Positions 1 through 9,026 of a stretch of 64,000 nucleotides of DNA are shown piece after piece; within the stretch, counting starts at the first letter, position 1; every line of letters begins with the position of its first letter. Made by a program: the position numbers and the translations under genes. The stretch is from a bacterium HR29. Lineage in GTDB: Bacteria; Chloroflexota; Dehalococcoidia; Tepidiformales; Tepidiformaceae. The stretch covers positions 905,602 through 969,601 of the forward strand of contig BEIF01000001.1 of the NCBI GenBank assembly GCA_002898215.1, given 5' to 3'. The notes beneath the pieces were generated by a model, which was not told the origin of the DNA, did no database searches, and worked only from the letters and a program-made list of their open reading frames with translations.

Positions 1-1291
1 GGACAGCGCTGAGGATGCCGCCGTTGCCGAAGAGGTGGACGCCTCGGCAGATCATCGCCAGGTGCAGCAGGCGAAGGGTCTCGCTTTCGGTGCCGGCGGC
101 CAGCGCGTCGTCCGGAAGGTCGAGCCCGTCGCTGTCGCCGTCCGGCGGCTCGACACCTTCGCGCAGGAGGATGCGGAAGACGCTCGCCTGCCCGTAGACG
201 GCTCCGGGAATGTCCAGGTCGCGGAGGACCGAGTTCATCCCTTCGCGCAGCGCCCTTGCCCGCGCGGATGCGGTCCGCTGCGGCTCGCCTTCGCTCACCA
301 GTTGCAGGCAGGCGACCCCCGCCGCGGCCGAGAGCGGGTTCGCGTTGAACGTCCCGGGATGCCCCACCTTCACCCCCCGGGGCTTGCCCGGCTCGGGGAA
401 GGCGAGCAGCCCAAGGAGGTCGGCGCGCCCCGCCACCGCACCGCCCGGCAGGCCACCGGCGAGCACTTTGGCGAGGGCCGTCAGGTCCGGGCGAACGCCC
501 TCCAGCGCCTGCACCCCTCCGGGGGCCCACCGGAACCCGGTCACGACTTCGTCCAGCACGAGGAGAACCCCGGCGTCCCGGCAGATTCCCGCGAGCTCCC
601 GAAGGAACCCGCGCGGCAGGGGCACGGTCCCCATCGAGGCGCCCGAGGCCTCGACGATGACGGCGGCGATGTCCTTCCGGGAAGCGAGCGTCTCGCGAAC
701 GGCAGCGATATCCACCGGAAGGACGACCACCGTCCCGAGCGCCTCCTCCGGGATGCCGGCCGGGGCCGAGCCATCGTACCGGGCGGCCGCCACGACGTAG
801 TCGTGCCAGCCGTGGAAGTGGCGTTCGAACTTCACGACGGCCGGCTTGCCGGTGGCCGCGCGGGCGAGACGGAGCGCCATCAGCGTCGCCTCGGTGCCCG
901 ACGAGGTGAATCGCACCGCTTCCGCGGAGGGCACGAGGCCGCAAACGAGCTCGGCCCAGCGGACCTCCAGCTCGTGGCCGGCACCGTAGTGCGTCCCGCG
1001 CTGCGCCTGACGGACCACGGCCTCGGTCACGACAGGGTGAGCGTGGCCCAGGAGGAGCGCACCGTGGCCCATGACGTAGTCGATGAGCTCGTGCCCATCG
1101 ACATCCCATTTCCGGCTCCCGGCAGCCCTCTCCACCGCCACAGGGAAAGGGCGGAGGTAGCGGGCATCGTGCGTTACGCCGCTCGGAAGCACGCGCCGCG
1201 CCCGTTCGGCAAGCCGGCGCGAGTTCGGGTGGCGTTCGGCGTACTCAGCCTCGATGCCCATGGCAGCTCCGGGTTCGATGATACGGGACAT
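1..1291 (-). CDS. Class-III PLP aminotransferase, glutamate-1-semialdehyde aminomutase-like (3' end outside window)
   Basis: Reads leftward from an ATG at 1291 and runs off the window edge with no stop, so at least 430 residues are present. PLP-fold landmarks are clear: SSGTEATLMALRLARA near residues 130-145 (phosphate-binding region), DEVVTGFR near 246-253, and ALAKVLAGGLPGG with the likely Schiff-base lysine at about residue 274. The arrangement is that of glutamate-1-semialdehyde 2,1-aminomutase and related class-III aminotransferases. The exact substrate cannot be fixed: family members outside the haem pathway look very similar, and no other haem gene lies nearby. A second in-frame ATG at 1261 is an alternative start; neither has a good ribosome binding site. 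Confidence 0.85.
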   Translation of the reverse strand, partial: MSRIIEPGAAMGIEAEYAERHPNSRRLAERARRVLPSGVTHDARYLRPFPVAVERAAGSRKWDVDGHELIDYVMGHGALLLGHAHPVVTEAVVRQAQRGTHYGAGHELEVRWAELVCGLVPSAEAVRFTSSGTEATLMALRLARAATGKPAVVKFERHFHGWHDYVVAAARYDGSAPAGIPEEALGTVVVLPVDIAAVRETLASRKDIAAVIVEASGASMGTVPLPRGFLRELAGICRDAGVLLVLDEVVTGFRWAPGGVQALEGVRPDLTALAKVLAGGLPGGAVAGRADLLGLLAFPEPGKPRGVKVGHPGTFNANPLSAAAGVACLQLVSEGEPQRTASARARALREGMNSVLRDLDIPGAVYGQASVFRILLREGVEPPDGDSDGLDLPDDALAAGTESETLRLLHLAMICRGVHLFGNGGILSAV

Positions 1292-1352
1292 GGAGATTCC
1301 GATGGGGGCCGCGTAGAGTAGGACGCGTCAATTCCGCGTGCGAGGAGCGGCG

Positions 1353-2027
1353 ATGTCATCCGAGCGGCGCGAGCGGCATGCAGTGATGGAGCCCGGCAAC
1401 CTCCTGATGCTCCAGGAACGTGAGCGGCTGTTGGCACGAATCCTGCGCCGGCACGGGTACCGGCGCCTCGACGGTGTGCGGGTCTTCGAAGCCGGTTGTG
1501 GCGGCGGCTACAACCTCCGCGTGCTCATCCAGTGGGGGGCCGACCCGGAACTCCTCGCGGGCATGGACATCGACGAGGAGGCACTGGAGTACGCCCGACG
1601 ACATTCGCCCCCGCTTCGCCTCCATCACGGTTCGGCCGACCGCGTCCCGGAGCCCGACCAGAGCTTCGACCTGTCGTTGGCGTTCACCCTTTTCAGCTCG
1701 GTGCGGAACGAGGAAACAGCCGAGGGCATCGCCGCCGAACTCTTCCGGGTCACGCGGCCAGGCGGCCTCATCCTGGTGTACGACATGCGCCGCAGCAACC
1801 CCCGGAACCCGGCCGTGCACGCTATCGAGTTCGACGATATCCGCCGATGGTTTCCACGCTGTCCGGTGCGACGGTACACGCTCACCCTCGCGCCGCCCAT
1901 CGCCCGTCTCCTCGGCGGCGCCGCGCCCTGGCTGTACGGCCCACTCGCGGCCATCCCGGTGCTGCGGACCCACGCGCTGTACGTCCTGCGGCGTCCGGCG
2001 ACCTCGCCCTTTGCCGATACGCCGTAG
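1353..2027 (+). CDS. Class I SAM-dependent methyltransferase
   Basis: Predicted 224-residue cytoplasmic methyltransferase. The SAM-binding motif I is visible as VFEAGCGGGYNLRVL around residues 39-53, followed by an acidic strand end (GMDIDEEALEYA, motif II) and LSLAFTLFSS (motif IV/post I region). The C-terminal third (VTRPGGLILVYDMRR) matches the usual Rossmann methyltransferase strand 5. The ATG at 1353 is chosen over an upstream GTG at 1338 because GAGGAG lies 5-6 bases before it. A TAGAGT -10-like hexamer at 1314-1319 could drive it. The substrate is unknown; it is divergent from the aminotransferase and upstream of the PDH operon without obvious coupling. Confidence 0.8.
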   Translation: MSSERRERHAVMEPGNLLMLQERERLLARILRRHGYRRLDGVRVFEAGCGGGYNLRVLIQWGADPELLAGMDIDEEALEYARRHSPPLRLHHGSADRVPEPDQSFDLSLAFTLFSSVRNEETAEGIAAELFRVTRPGGLILVYDMRRSNPRNPAVHAIEFDDIRRWFPRCPVRRYTLTLAPPIARLLGGAAPWLYGPLAAIPVLRTHALYVLRRPATSPFADTP

Positions 2028-2108
2028 CGGCCCGTCTGCCGATGTGGCAGGGTGTGAAGAGTACGTTACGAGGCCCGAGAGAAGGAGTGCTCTCGGCTCA
2101 GGCTATGG

Positions 2109-2114
2109 TACTCT
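2109..2114 (+). promoter_or_regulatory. -10 element for lpd, near-leaderless
   Basis: TACTCT, with the predicted +1 near 2120-2121. That coincides with the GTG codon at 2120 and leaves at most five bases before the alternative ATG at 2126. No ribosome binding site precedes either start, in line with the leaderless pattern seen elsewhere in the window. Confidence 0.45.
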
Positions 2115-2119
2115 AGGGC

Positions 2120-3550
2120 GTGGCTATGGGTTCGTACGATATCGCGGTCATCGGCGGCGGCCCCGGCGGGTACGTGGCCGCCATTCGCGCAGCCCAGCTC
2201 GGCTTCCGCACCGTCCTCTTCGAAGCCGACCGCGTGGGCGGCCTGTGCCTCAACTGGGGGTGCATCCCATCGAAAGCGCTCCTCCGCAACGCCGACGTCC
2301 TCACCCTCGTCCGGAACGCTTCGGCATGGGGGATCCGTGTCGATGGCGTCGAAGCCGACTACGGGGCCGCCGTGGACCGGAGCCGGAAGGTCGTCGACCA
2401 GATCGTCAGCGGCGTCGAAGGCCTCCTGCGGGACAACGGCGTGGACGTGGTATCGGCGCGGGCGCGTATCGCCGCGCCGGGCGTCGTGGAAGGTGGCGGG
2501 GAGAGGTTCGAGGCTCGATGGATCGTCGTCGCAACAGGCGGGACGCCGCGCCAGCTCCCCGGCGTCGAAGTCGACGGTGACGTCGTCATCACCAGCCGCG
2601 AGGCCCTCGCCAGGCGGAACGTGCCCGAACGGGCCGTCATCATCGGGGCCGGGCCTATCGGCGTGGAGTTCGCCCACCTCTGGTCCACCTACGGAGCGGA
2701 CGTCACGCTGGTGGAACTGCTGGATACGGTCCTCCCCCAGGAGGACCCGGACGTGAGCCGGGCGCTACGGAGGTCGTTCGAGGCACGGGGCATCCGCTGC
2801 CTCACCAGCGCACGGGTGGGCGCAGTGGAGCGAAGCCCTTCGGGCGCCCGCGTCACCGTCGAGCACGCCGGCGCTCGGACCACCCTCGATGCCGACACGG
2901 TCCTCGTGGCCGTCGGATTCGTCGCCAACACGGCGGGCCTCGGGCTCGAGGAGCTGGGCGTCGCGACTGACCGCGGCTTCATCGCCATCGACGACGCCAT
3001 GGCGACGAACGTGCCCGGCGTCCTGGCCATCGGCGATGTAACGGGGAAGCTCATGCTCGCGCATGTGGCTATGCAGCAAGGCGTCGCGGCGGTGGAGCGG
3101 CTCGCAGGCCGTTCCGTTCCGCCGCTCGACTATGTCCAAATGCCGCGGGCCACGTTCTGCCAGCCCCAGGTGGGCTCGGTCGGATACACCGAACCCGCCG
3201 CCCGGGCAGCCGGATTCGAAGTCCGCACGGGGCGGTTCCCGTTCACCGCCCTCGGAAAGGCGATCGCGGTCGGCGAAACCGAGGGCTTCGTGAAGGTCGT
3301 GGCCGACGCGGAGACGAAGCAGGTGCTCGGCATCCACGTCATCGGCCACGACGTCGTGGACCTCCTGGGGGAGGCATCGTTGGCCGTGCTCCTGGAAGTC
3401 ACCACCGAGGAGCTCGGGTTCGCCGTGCGGGTGCACCCGACGCTCCCGGAGGCCGTGAAAGAGGCCGCGTTGGCAGTCGACGGCGAGGCAATCCACATCG
3501 CGCGGCGCCGCGCCCAGCGGGCAGCGGCGACCGGAGGAGGCAGCGCATGA
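2120..3550 (+). CDS. lpdA: Dihydrolipoyl dehydrogenase (E3 of pyruvate dehydrogenase complex)
   Basis: E3 flavoprotein that reoxidises the dihydrolipoyl group of E2 and passes electrons to NAD. The 476-residue length is normal. FAD-binding GGGPGG lies at residues 12-17, and the redox-active disulfide is GGLCLNWGCIPSK with Cys43 and Cys48. NAD-binding GAGPIGVEFA sits mid-protein, and HPTLPE near residue 439 supplies the catalytic His-Glu of the dimer partner. It is the first gene of a four-gene operon: its stop overlaps the start of E1 alpha by four bases (ATGA). The start is GTG 2120 or ATG 2126. The basic tail after the HPTLPE helix is somewhat longer than usual. Confidence 0.95.
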   Translation: MAMGSYDIAVIGGGPGGYVAAIRAAQLGFRTVLFEADRVGGLCLNWGCIPSKALLRNADVLTLVRNASAWGIRVDGVEADYGAAVDRSRKVVDQIVSGVEGLLRDNGVDVVSARARIAAPGVVEGGGERFEARWIVVATGGTPRQLPGVEVDGDVVITSREALARRNVPERAVIIGAGPIGVEFAHLWSTYGADVTLVELLDTVLPQEDPDVSRALRRSFEARGIRCLTSARVGAVERSPSGARVTVEHAGARTTLDADTVLVAVGFVANTAGLGLEELGVATDRGFIAIDDAMATNVPGVLAIGDVTGKLMLAHVAMQQGVAAVERLAGRSVPPLDYVQMPRATFCQPQVGSVGYTEPAARAAGFEVRTGRFPFTALGKAIAVGETEGFVKVVADAETKQVLGIHVIGHDVVDLLGEASLAVLLEVTTEELGFAVRVHPTLPEAVKEAALAVDGEAIHIARRRAQRAAATGGGSA

Positions 3551-4566
3551 CGACTCGAACGACAACGCCGGAAGTCTTGGAGCGGATCGGCCGCGAGCGT
3601 CTCTTGGACTTCCTGTACCAAATGGTGTTCCTCCGGCGCTTCGAGGAACGTGCCGGCGAGCTTTACACGAAGGGGAAGATTCGCGGCTTCCTTCACCTCT
3701 ACACCGGCCAGGAGGCCTGTGCCGTCGGCTCCATCTCCGTCCTCAGGCCGGAGGACCGAGTCGTTTCCCATTACCGCGACCATGGTCACGCCATCGTGAA
3801 GGGCGTCGACCCGAAGACGGTGATGGCGGAGCTCTTCGGGAAAGCGACGGGGTGCGCCGGGGGCCGGGGCGGCTCGATGCACCTCTTCGACGTCCAGAAG
3901 AACTTCCTCGGCGGCTACGCCATCGTGGCCGGGCACATGCCCATCGCCGTCGGGCTCGCCTTGGCCGCCAAGATGTCGGGCGAAGACTGGATCGCCATGT
4001 GCATCTTCGGCGACGGCAGCATCGCCGAGGGCGAGTTCCACGAATCCCTGAACCTCGCGGCGCTGTGGAAGGTCCCGGTGCTCTGGTTCTGCGAGAACAA
4101 CCTGTACGGCATGGGCGTCCACCTGAAGGAATCGCTGGTGACGGACATAACCAAGCTCGCCGCCGCCTACGAAATCCCCGCCGTCAAAGTCGACGGTATG
4201 GACGTCGTCGCCGTGCACGAAGCGACGCGCGAGGCAGTGGAGTACGTCCGGCGGGAGAAGCGCCCGTACTTCATCGAGGCCGAAACGTACCGATACCGTG
4301 GCCACTCGATGGCCGACCCCGAGCTGTACCGGGTGAAGGAGGAGGTGGAGCAGGCCCGGAAGCGCGATTGTATCGAGCGCCTGCGGAGGCAGCTCGAGGA
4401 GGTCGGTTGGCTCGACGAGGCCGGCTTCCACGCCATCAACGAGCGAGCCGAGGCGGAAGTCGAGGCGTGCGTGCAGTTTGCCGAAGAGAGCCCCGAGCCG
4501 GGCATCGAGACGCTGTACGACCACGTGTTGAAGGGGGACCCTCATGGCCGTCCTACGAATGCGTGA
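3547..4566 (+). CDS. pdhA: Pyruvate dehydrogenase E1 component, alpha subunit
   Basis: Thiamine-diphosphate-dependent E1 alpha (339 residues), which with E1 beta decarboxylates pyruvate and acetylates the E2 lipoyl arm. The TPP motif begins with GDGS at about residue 155 and ends at FCENN about 30 residues later. YRDHGHAI and GGRGGSMHLFD are typical E1 alpha signatures, and YRYRGHSMADP is the phosphorylation-loop region. It overlaps lpd by ATGA and the following E1 beta gene by 23 bases, so translation is probably coupled. Acetoin dehydrogenase E1 is a close relative, but the lpd-E1a-E1b-E2 order with a full E2 favours pyruvate or a mixed 2-oxoacid substrate. Confidence 0.93.
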   Translation: MTTRTTTPEVLERIGRERLLDFLYQMVFLRRFEERAGELYTKGKIRGFLHLYTGQEACAVGSISVLRPEDRVVSHYRDHGHAIVKGVDPKTVMAELFGKATGCAGGRGGSMHLFDVQKNFLGGYAIVAGHMPIAVGLALAAKMSGEDWIAMCIFGDGSIAEGEFHESLNLAALWKVPVLWFCENNLYGMGVHLKESLVTDITKLAAAYEIPAVKVDGMDVVAVHEATREAVEYVRREKRPYFIEAETYRYRGHSMADPELYRVKEEVEQARKRDCIERLRRQLEEVGWLDEAGFHAINERAEAEVEACVQFAEESPEPGIETLYDHVLKGDPHGRPTNA

Positions 4567-5521
4567 CGCCCTGCGCGAGGCCCTCCGCGAGGAGATGCGG
4601 CGCAACCCGAAAATCTTCCTCATGGGCGAGGACATCGGGAAGTACGGGGGCTCGTACGCGGTCACGGCCGGCCTGCTCGAAGAATTCGGCGAGGAGCGCG
4701 TCCGCGACACGCCCATCGCCGAATCGGTGATCGTGGGGGCGGGCATCGGCGCGGCGATGGCCGGCTACCACCCGATGGTCGAGCTGATGACCATCAACTT
4801 CAGCTTCTTGGCCCTCGACCAGATCGTGAACAACGCCGCCAAGCTCCTCTACATGTCGAACGGCCAGATCAACGTCCCGCTCGTCATCCGGATGGCCAGC
4901 GGAGGCGGCAGCCAGCTCGGCGCCACCCACAGCCACAGCCTCGAAGGGCTGTACGCGCACTTTCCCGGGCTGAAGGTCGTCTGTCCGGCGTTCCCGGCCG
5001 ATGCCAAGGGTCTCCTCAAGCGGGCCTTCCGCGACCAGAACACCGTCATCTTCATCGAGCACACGGCGAACTACGGCCTCAGGGGCGAAGTCCCCGACGA
5101 CCCGGATTTCCTCATCGAGTTCGGGCAGGCGAACATCGTGCGTGAAGGGCGCGACGTGACCATCGTCGGCTATTCGGGAAGCGTCCATCAGGCGCTGCGA
5201 GCGGCCGAGATCCTCGCGGAACAGGAGGAGGTCGAGGCGGAGGTCATCGACCTGCGCACCCTGCGACCCCTCGACATCGCCACCGTGGTCGAATCGGTGA
5301 AGAAGACCAACCGCTGCGTCGTCGTCGAAGACGATTGGAAGTTCGGGGGCTTCGCGGGCGAAATCGCCGCCCTGGTGATGGAGCACGCCTTCGACTGGCT
5401 GGATGCGCCAGTGGCGCGCGTCTGCAGCAAGGACGTTCCCATGCCCTACAATCGCACCCTCGAGTACGCGGCCTTGCCATCGGAGGAGGACGTCGTCGAC
5501 GCCGTCCTCGCCATGTTCTAG
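4544..5521 (+). CDS. pdhB: Pyruvate dehydrogenase E1 component, beta subunit
   Basis: E1 beta of 325 residues, the normal size. MGEDIGKYGGSYAVTAGL near the N terminus and DTPIAESVIVGAGIGAA carry the conserved acidic residues that activate thiamine diphosphate in E1 alpha. The C-terminal transketolase domain is seen as EVIDLRTLRPLD followed by VVVEDDWKFGG. The start overlaps the end of pdhA. The stop codon TAG at 5519-5521 is immediately followed by GAGG, so the stop and the ribosome binding site of the E2 gene overlap (TAGGAGG). Confidence 0.93.
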   Translation: MAVLRMRDALREALREEMRRNPKIFLMGEDIGKYGGSYAVTAGLLEEFGEERVRDTPIAESVIVGAGIGAAMAGYHPMVELMTINFSFLALDQIVNNAAKLLYMSNGQINVPLVIRMASGGGSQLGATHSHSLEGLYAHFPGLKVVCPAFPADAKGLLKRAFRDQNTVIFIEHTANYGLRGEVPDDPDFLIEFGQANIVREGRDVTIVGYSGSVHQALRAAEILAEQEEVEAEVIDLRTLRPLDIATVVESVKKTNRCVVVEDDWKFGGFAGEIAALVMEHAFDWLDAPVARVCSKDVPMPYNRTLEYAALPSEEDVVDAVLAMF

Positions 5522-5529
5522 GAGGCACC

Positions 5530-6852
5530 ATGGCCTACGAAGTGACGATGCCCCAGATGGGCGCCGATATGACCGAGGGCACCCTCGTCCGTTGGCTGAA
5601 GAAGGTGGGCGACCGGGTGGAGAAGGGCGAGGTGATAGCCGAAATCGAGACGGATAAAGCGAACGTGGAACTCGAGGCGTTCCACAGCGGCACCGTCCTC
5701 GCCCTCATCGCGGAGGAGGGCCAGGTCGTACCGGTGGGCGAGGTCATCGCCTACCTTGGCGAACCTGGCGAGGAGGTGCCCACCGGGAAGGCTCCTTCCG
5801 TCGCGGCGGCGCCTTCGCGCCGTCGCGCGCCCTCGACCGACGGTGGAGCGGCCCCGGCAGCCGGCGCGCCGGCGGCGGAAGCTGCCGCGCCTTCCGCGCC
5901 CGCAGCGGGGGCCATGGAAGCCCCGTCCGCTGCGGGCGAGCGCCTGCGCGTTTCGCCGGTCGCGCGGCGCCTCGCGGAGGAAGCGGGCATCGACTTGAGC
6001 ACGCTGCGCGGCACGGGCCCCGGCGGCCGGATCGTCCGGCGGGACGTGGAAGAGGCGATTCGCGCCCGGCAGGCTGCTCCCCCACCGACAGCCCCTGCGC
6101 CGACGCCCGCTGCGGCGGGAGCGCCTCCAACCGCGACCCCGGCCGCCGAGGCGGTGCCCACACCCGCCGGAGCGCGCACGGAGCCGCTGACGCGCATCCG
6201 CCAGGCCATCGCTCGGCGGATGACGCAATCGAAGCGGGAGCAGCCGCACTACTACCTCACCCTCGACATCGATATGACCGAGGCCCTCGCCTTCCGCGAG
6301 GCCCTGAACGCGACCGTTCCGCAGGACCAAAGGGTGACCATCAACGACCTCATCGTGAAGGCGTGCGCCATCGCCCTGCAGCGGCACCCGAAGTTCACGG
6401 CGAGCTATAGCGAGGAGGGTCTGCGGTACCCGAGCCAGATCAACATCGACCTCGGAATCGCCCTCGAGGAGGGGCTCATCGCCGCCTCCCTGCTGGACGT
6501 CGGAAACAAGACCCTCGGCCGGATCGCTGCCGAAAGCAAAGCCCTCATCGAGCGGGCGCGCGGCGGTCGCCTGCGAGCCGAGGAGTACGGAAGCGGCTGC
6601 TTCACGGTCACGAACCTGGGCGCCTACGGGGTCGAGACCCTCATCGGCATCATCAACCCGCCCCAGGCGGCGATCCTCGGCGTGGGCTCGGTGATGCCGA
6701 AGCCGGTGGTGCGCGACGGCCAGGTCGTGGTGCGCCAGATCATGAAGGTCGCGCTCTCGGCAGACCACCGAGTGACCGATGGTGCCGAAGGCGCGCGCTT
6801 CCTGAAGGAGATCCAGTCCCTCCTGGAGAATCCGGCAAGCCTGGCCCTCTAG
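5530..6852 (+). CDS. pdhC: Dihydrolipoamide acetyltransferase (E2)
   Basis: E2 core of the complex, 440 residues, starting at the ATG eight bases after pdhB with GGAGG in front. Domain order: a lipoyl domain at residues 1-80 with the lipoylated Lys43 in EIETDKA; an Ala/Pro-rich linker; a peripheral E1/E3-binding domain around residues 138-175 (VSPVARRLAEEAGIDL); a second Pro/Ala linker; and the catalytic domain ending in DHRVTDGAEGARF with active-site His413. There is a single lipoyl domain. The longer open frame upstream into pdhB is not used because the lipoyl domain begins right at this ATG. Confidence 0.94.
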   Translation: MAYEVTMPQMGADMTEGTLVRWLKKVGDRVEKGEVIAEIETDKANVELEAFHSGTVLALIAEEGQVVPVGEVIAYLGEPGEEVPTGKAPSVAAAPSRRRAPSTDGGAAPAAGAPAAEAAAPSAPAAGAMEAPSAAGERLRVSPVARRLAEEAGIDLSTLRGTGPGGRIVRRDVEEAIRARQAAPPPTAPAPTPAAAGAPPTATPAAEAVPTPAGARTEPLTRIRQAIARRMTQSKREQPHYYLTLDIDMTEALAFREALNATVPQDQRVTINDLIVKACAIALQRHPKFTASYSEEGLRYPSQINIDLGIALEEGLIAASLLDVGNKTLGRIAAESKALIERARGGRLRAEEYGSGCFTVTNLGAYGVETLIGIINPPQAAILGVGSVMPKPVVRDGQVVVRQIMKVALSADHRVTDGAEGARFLKEIQSLLENPASLAL

Positions 6853-6858
6853 GGGGAG

Positions 6859-7449
6859 TCACACGGGCGCCGGGCGCCCCTCCTCGCCGGGCTGCGGCGC
6901 GGCTACGGCATCGAACGGCAAGGGGCGCCCCATGACGTAGAAGGGCGCGCCGCCCGGTGCAAACCGCATCTCCGTGAGCACTTGGAAGCCGAGCCGCCGA
7001 TACAGCCGATGAGCCCGGCTGTCACTGCGCGTCGAAAGGACGCAGGTCGCCTGGCGCACCCCCTCCAACAGGGCGGCGATGAGGGCGGTGCCGATACCGC
7101 GGTTCTGCCAGACGGGATGCACGGCGAGTTCCACAAGCTCGTACGCGTCCGAGAGCCAGCGCTCAGCGGCAGCCGGCTCGAGGGCGGCCGCGACGGCGTC
7201 GTGCCACCACTGACCGGGGGCACCGCGGTAGCCGTAGGTCATGCCCACGACCTCGCCAGTGTCGCTCACGGCGCAGAACGCCCGGAACCCCTCCCGGTAC
7301 TGGTGGATCTCCACGATCCGCTCCCGCACCTCGTCGCCCCGGTCCGGGTCGCTGTAGGGAGGGAGGGCGAAGGCGGCGCTGTACACATCGATGGCCCCCG
7401 CGAAGAGGGGGCCATGGGTGGGAAGCGGCACGATTCGCCAGGCGCTCAT
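6859..7449 (-). CDS. GNAT family N-acetyltransferase
   Basis: Predicted 196-residue acetyl-CoA-dependent acetyltransferase. The GNAT core is recognisable: AVHPVWQNRGIGTALIAALLEG is the acetyl-CoA-binding motif A (Q/R-x-x-G-x-G/A) near residues 123-144, followed by LSTRSDSRAHRLYRRLGF (motif B). The start ATG overlaps the TGA of the upstream AAA+ ATPase gene (ATGA), so the two are translationally coupled. Substrate unknown. The gene ends six bases from the convergent pdhC stop. Confidence 0.8.
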   Translation of the reverse strand: MSAWRIVPLPTHGPLFAGAIDVYSAAFALPPYSDPDRGDEVRERIVEIHQYREGFRAFCAVSDTGEVVGMTYGYRGAPGQWWHDAVAAALEPAAAERWLSDAYELVELAVHPVWQNRGIGTALIAALLEGVRQATCVLSTRSDSRAHRLYRRLGFQVLTEMRFAPGGAPFYVMGRPLPFDAVAAPQPGEEGRPAPV

Positions 7450-8843
7450 CCCCGATACTGGACGCGCTGGCCCAAGCGGTCCTTGTTCAGCCGCTTGTTC
7501 AGGTGGAGACCCTCGAGGATGAACTCGATCGCCGAGGCCACTTCGCCCGGGGAAGCATTCGGTGCGACACGCGCCACCGCTTCGGCCATGCCCGGGATGT
7601 CGCGCTGGAGCTTCAGGTACTGGCCGCTCGGCACCATGTCGCCGACCTCGACCGAGATGCCCGACTTGAAGCGGGCCACGATGGGTTCGAGCTCGGAGAG
7701 ATTGAAGGTGCGGTTGAAAACGGCCGCCACCGCGCCCTGCAACAGCTTCTCGATGATCTGCTCCTCGCGGCCCTCTTCCACCGTCTCGAATTCGACCTTT
7801 CCCGAGAAGGAGGGGATCACGTAGGGGAGGTCGCTGATTCGGGGCACGACCCGGTCCTCCCCCGTGATGATGGCCCGCCGCATGGCGTTGGCCAACAGGC
7901 TTTCGTAGTTGGCGATGCTCGCCCGTACGCTGACGCCCGAGCGCTGGTTCACATCGGGGCTGCGGCGCGCCAGCCGGCTGATCTCGGCGATGATCTCCTT
8001 CATGTAGCCCGGGACGGCCACGTCGAAATCGGCCGGCACGGGATGCGCCTCGGCCTCCATGATGTCGATCTCGTGCTCGATGCGGAGCGGGTAGTGGGTA
8101 CGCACTTGGGCTCCGTACCGGTCCTTGAGCGGCGTGATGATCCGCCCGCGGTTCGTGTAGTCCTCCGGGTTCGCGCTGGCCACGATGTAGACGTCGAGGG
8201 GGAGGCGGATGCGGTAGCCGCGGATCTGGATGTCCCGCTCCTCCATGATGTTGAGGAGGCCGACCTGGATGCGCTCGGCGAGGTCGGGGAGCTCGTTGAT
8301 GCAGAAGATGCCGCGGTTCGTCCGCGGGATCAGCCCGTAGTGGATGGTGAGCTCGTCGCTCAAATACCGTCCCTCGGCAACCTTGATCGGGTCCACCTCC
8401 CCGATGAGGTCGGCGATGGTGATATCCGGGGTGGCGAGCTTTTCGCCGTACCGCTCGCTGCGGTGGAGCCACTCGATGGGAGCCTCGTCTCCCGCTTCGG
8501 CAACGAGGTCGCGGCCCTGCTTCGTGATCGGCGCGTACGGGTTTTCCGGGATTTCACAGCCCGCCAGCACCGGCGTGTACTCATCGAGGAGGTTGACGAG
8601 CGAGCGGATGATGCGTGACTTCGCCTGGCCGCGCTCGCCGAGGAAGATGATGTCCTGCCCGGCGAGGATGGCGTTCACGATGTGCGGGATGACCGTCTCG
8701 TCGTAGCCGAAGATGCCGGGGAAGAGCCGCTCGCCGCGACGGATCTTCTCGATGAGGTTCCGCCGCATCTCCTCGCGGACCGGGAGAACCTTGTATCCCG
8801 ATGCCTTCAGCTCTCCCAGCGTCCGCGGTCGTTCTAGACTCAT
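7446..8843 (-). CDS. AAA+ ATPase related to magnesium chelatase subunit I (BchI/ChlI-like, MoxR-like)
   Basis: A 465-residue ATPase of the helix-2-insert AAA+ clade. Walker A is GERGQAKS at residues 69-76, a variant P-loop common in this uncharacterised BchI-like group. Walker B is GIFCINELPDLAERIQ, followed by a sensor-1 region IVASANPEDYTNRGRI. Relatives act with a vWA/MIDAS partner as metal-insertion or chaperone machines; no vWA gene is adjacent here, only the GNAT gene overlapped at its 3' end. No other chlorophyll or cobalamin gene is nearby, so a chelatase role is not supported. A strong promoter lies about 110 bases upstream. Confidence 0.85.
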   Translation of the reverse strand: MSLERPRTLGELKASGYKVLPVREEMRRNLIEKIRRGERLFPGIFGYDETVIPHIVNAILAGQDIIFLGERGQAKSRIIRSLVNLLDEYTPVLAGCEIPENPYAPITKQGRDLVAEAGDEAPIEWLHRSERYGEKLATPDITIADLIGEVDPIKVAEGRYLSDELTIHYGLIPRTNRGIFCINELPDLAERIQVGLLNIMEERDIQIRGYRIRLPLDVYIVASANPEDYTNRGRIITPLKDRYGAQVRTHYPLRIEHEIDIMEAEAHPVPADFDVAVPGYMKEIIAEISRLARRSPDVNQRSGVSVRASIANYESLLANAMRRAIITGEDRVVPRISDLPYVIPSFSGKVEFETVEEGREEQIIEKLLQGAVAAVFNRTFNLSELEPIVARFKSGISVEVGDMVPSGQYLKLQRDIPGMAEAVARVAPNASPGEVASAIEFILEGLHLNKRLNKDRLGQRVQYRG

Positions 8844-8956
8844 GATGGTTCCTCTCCTCCCAACACTCCCCGGGACGGCACGGACGGGGCGTCGGTCTTG
8901 CGGTGGTGGGGGGACGGCCGGTGCGAACGCGCGTTCGGCATGGCTCCCTTCGATTC

Positions 8957-8984
8957 ACTATAGGTAGCCAGGTAGGCGTGTCAA
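8957..8984 (-). promoter_or_regulatory. Sigma-70/SigA-type promoter of the AAA+ ATPase gene
   Basis: Read on the minus strand: TTGACA at 8984-8979, a 16-base spacer, TATAGT at 8962-8957. This is close to perfect consensus and predicts +1 near 8950, giving a leader of about 107 bases before the ATG at 8843. The 183-base interval also holds a TAGACT at 9007-9012 that may serve the divergent gene at 9027. Confidence 0.7.
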
Positions 8985-9026
8985 CCAAGCGTCATCGCCA
9001 CCGCGTTAGACTCGGGAGAGGACGCG

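Noticed and set aside
6859-8472. A 537-codon minus-strand frame ending with the GNAT domain
   Set aside because: Its first two thirds are Arg/Pro/His-rich and lie inside the AAA+ ATPase gene in another frame. The GNAT protein begins at 7449.
7446-8843. Magnesium chelatase of a chlorophyll or cobalamin pathway
   Set aside because: No other pathway genes are nearby and the P-loop variant belongs to an uncharacterised BchI-like group.
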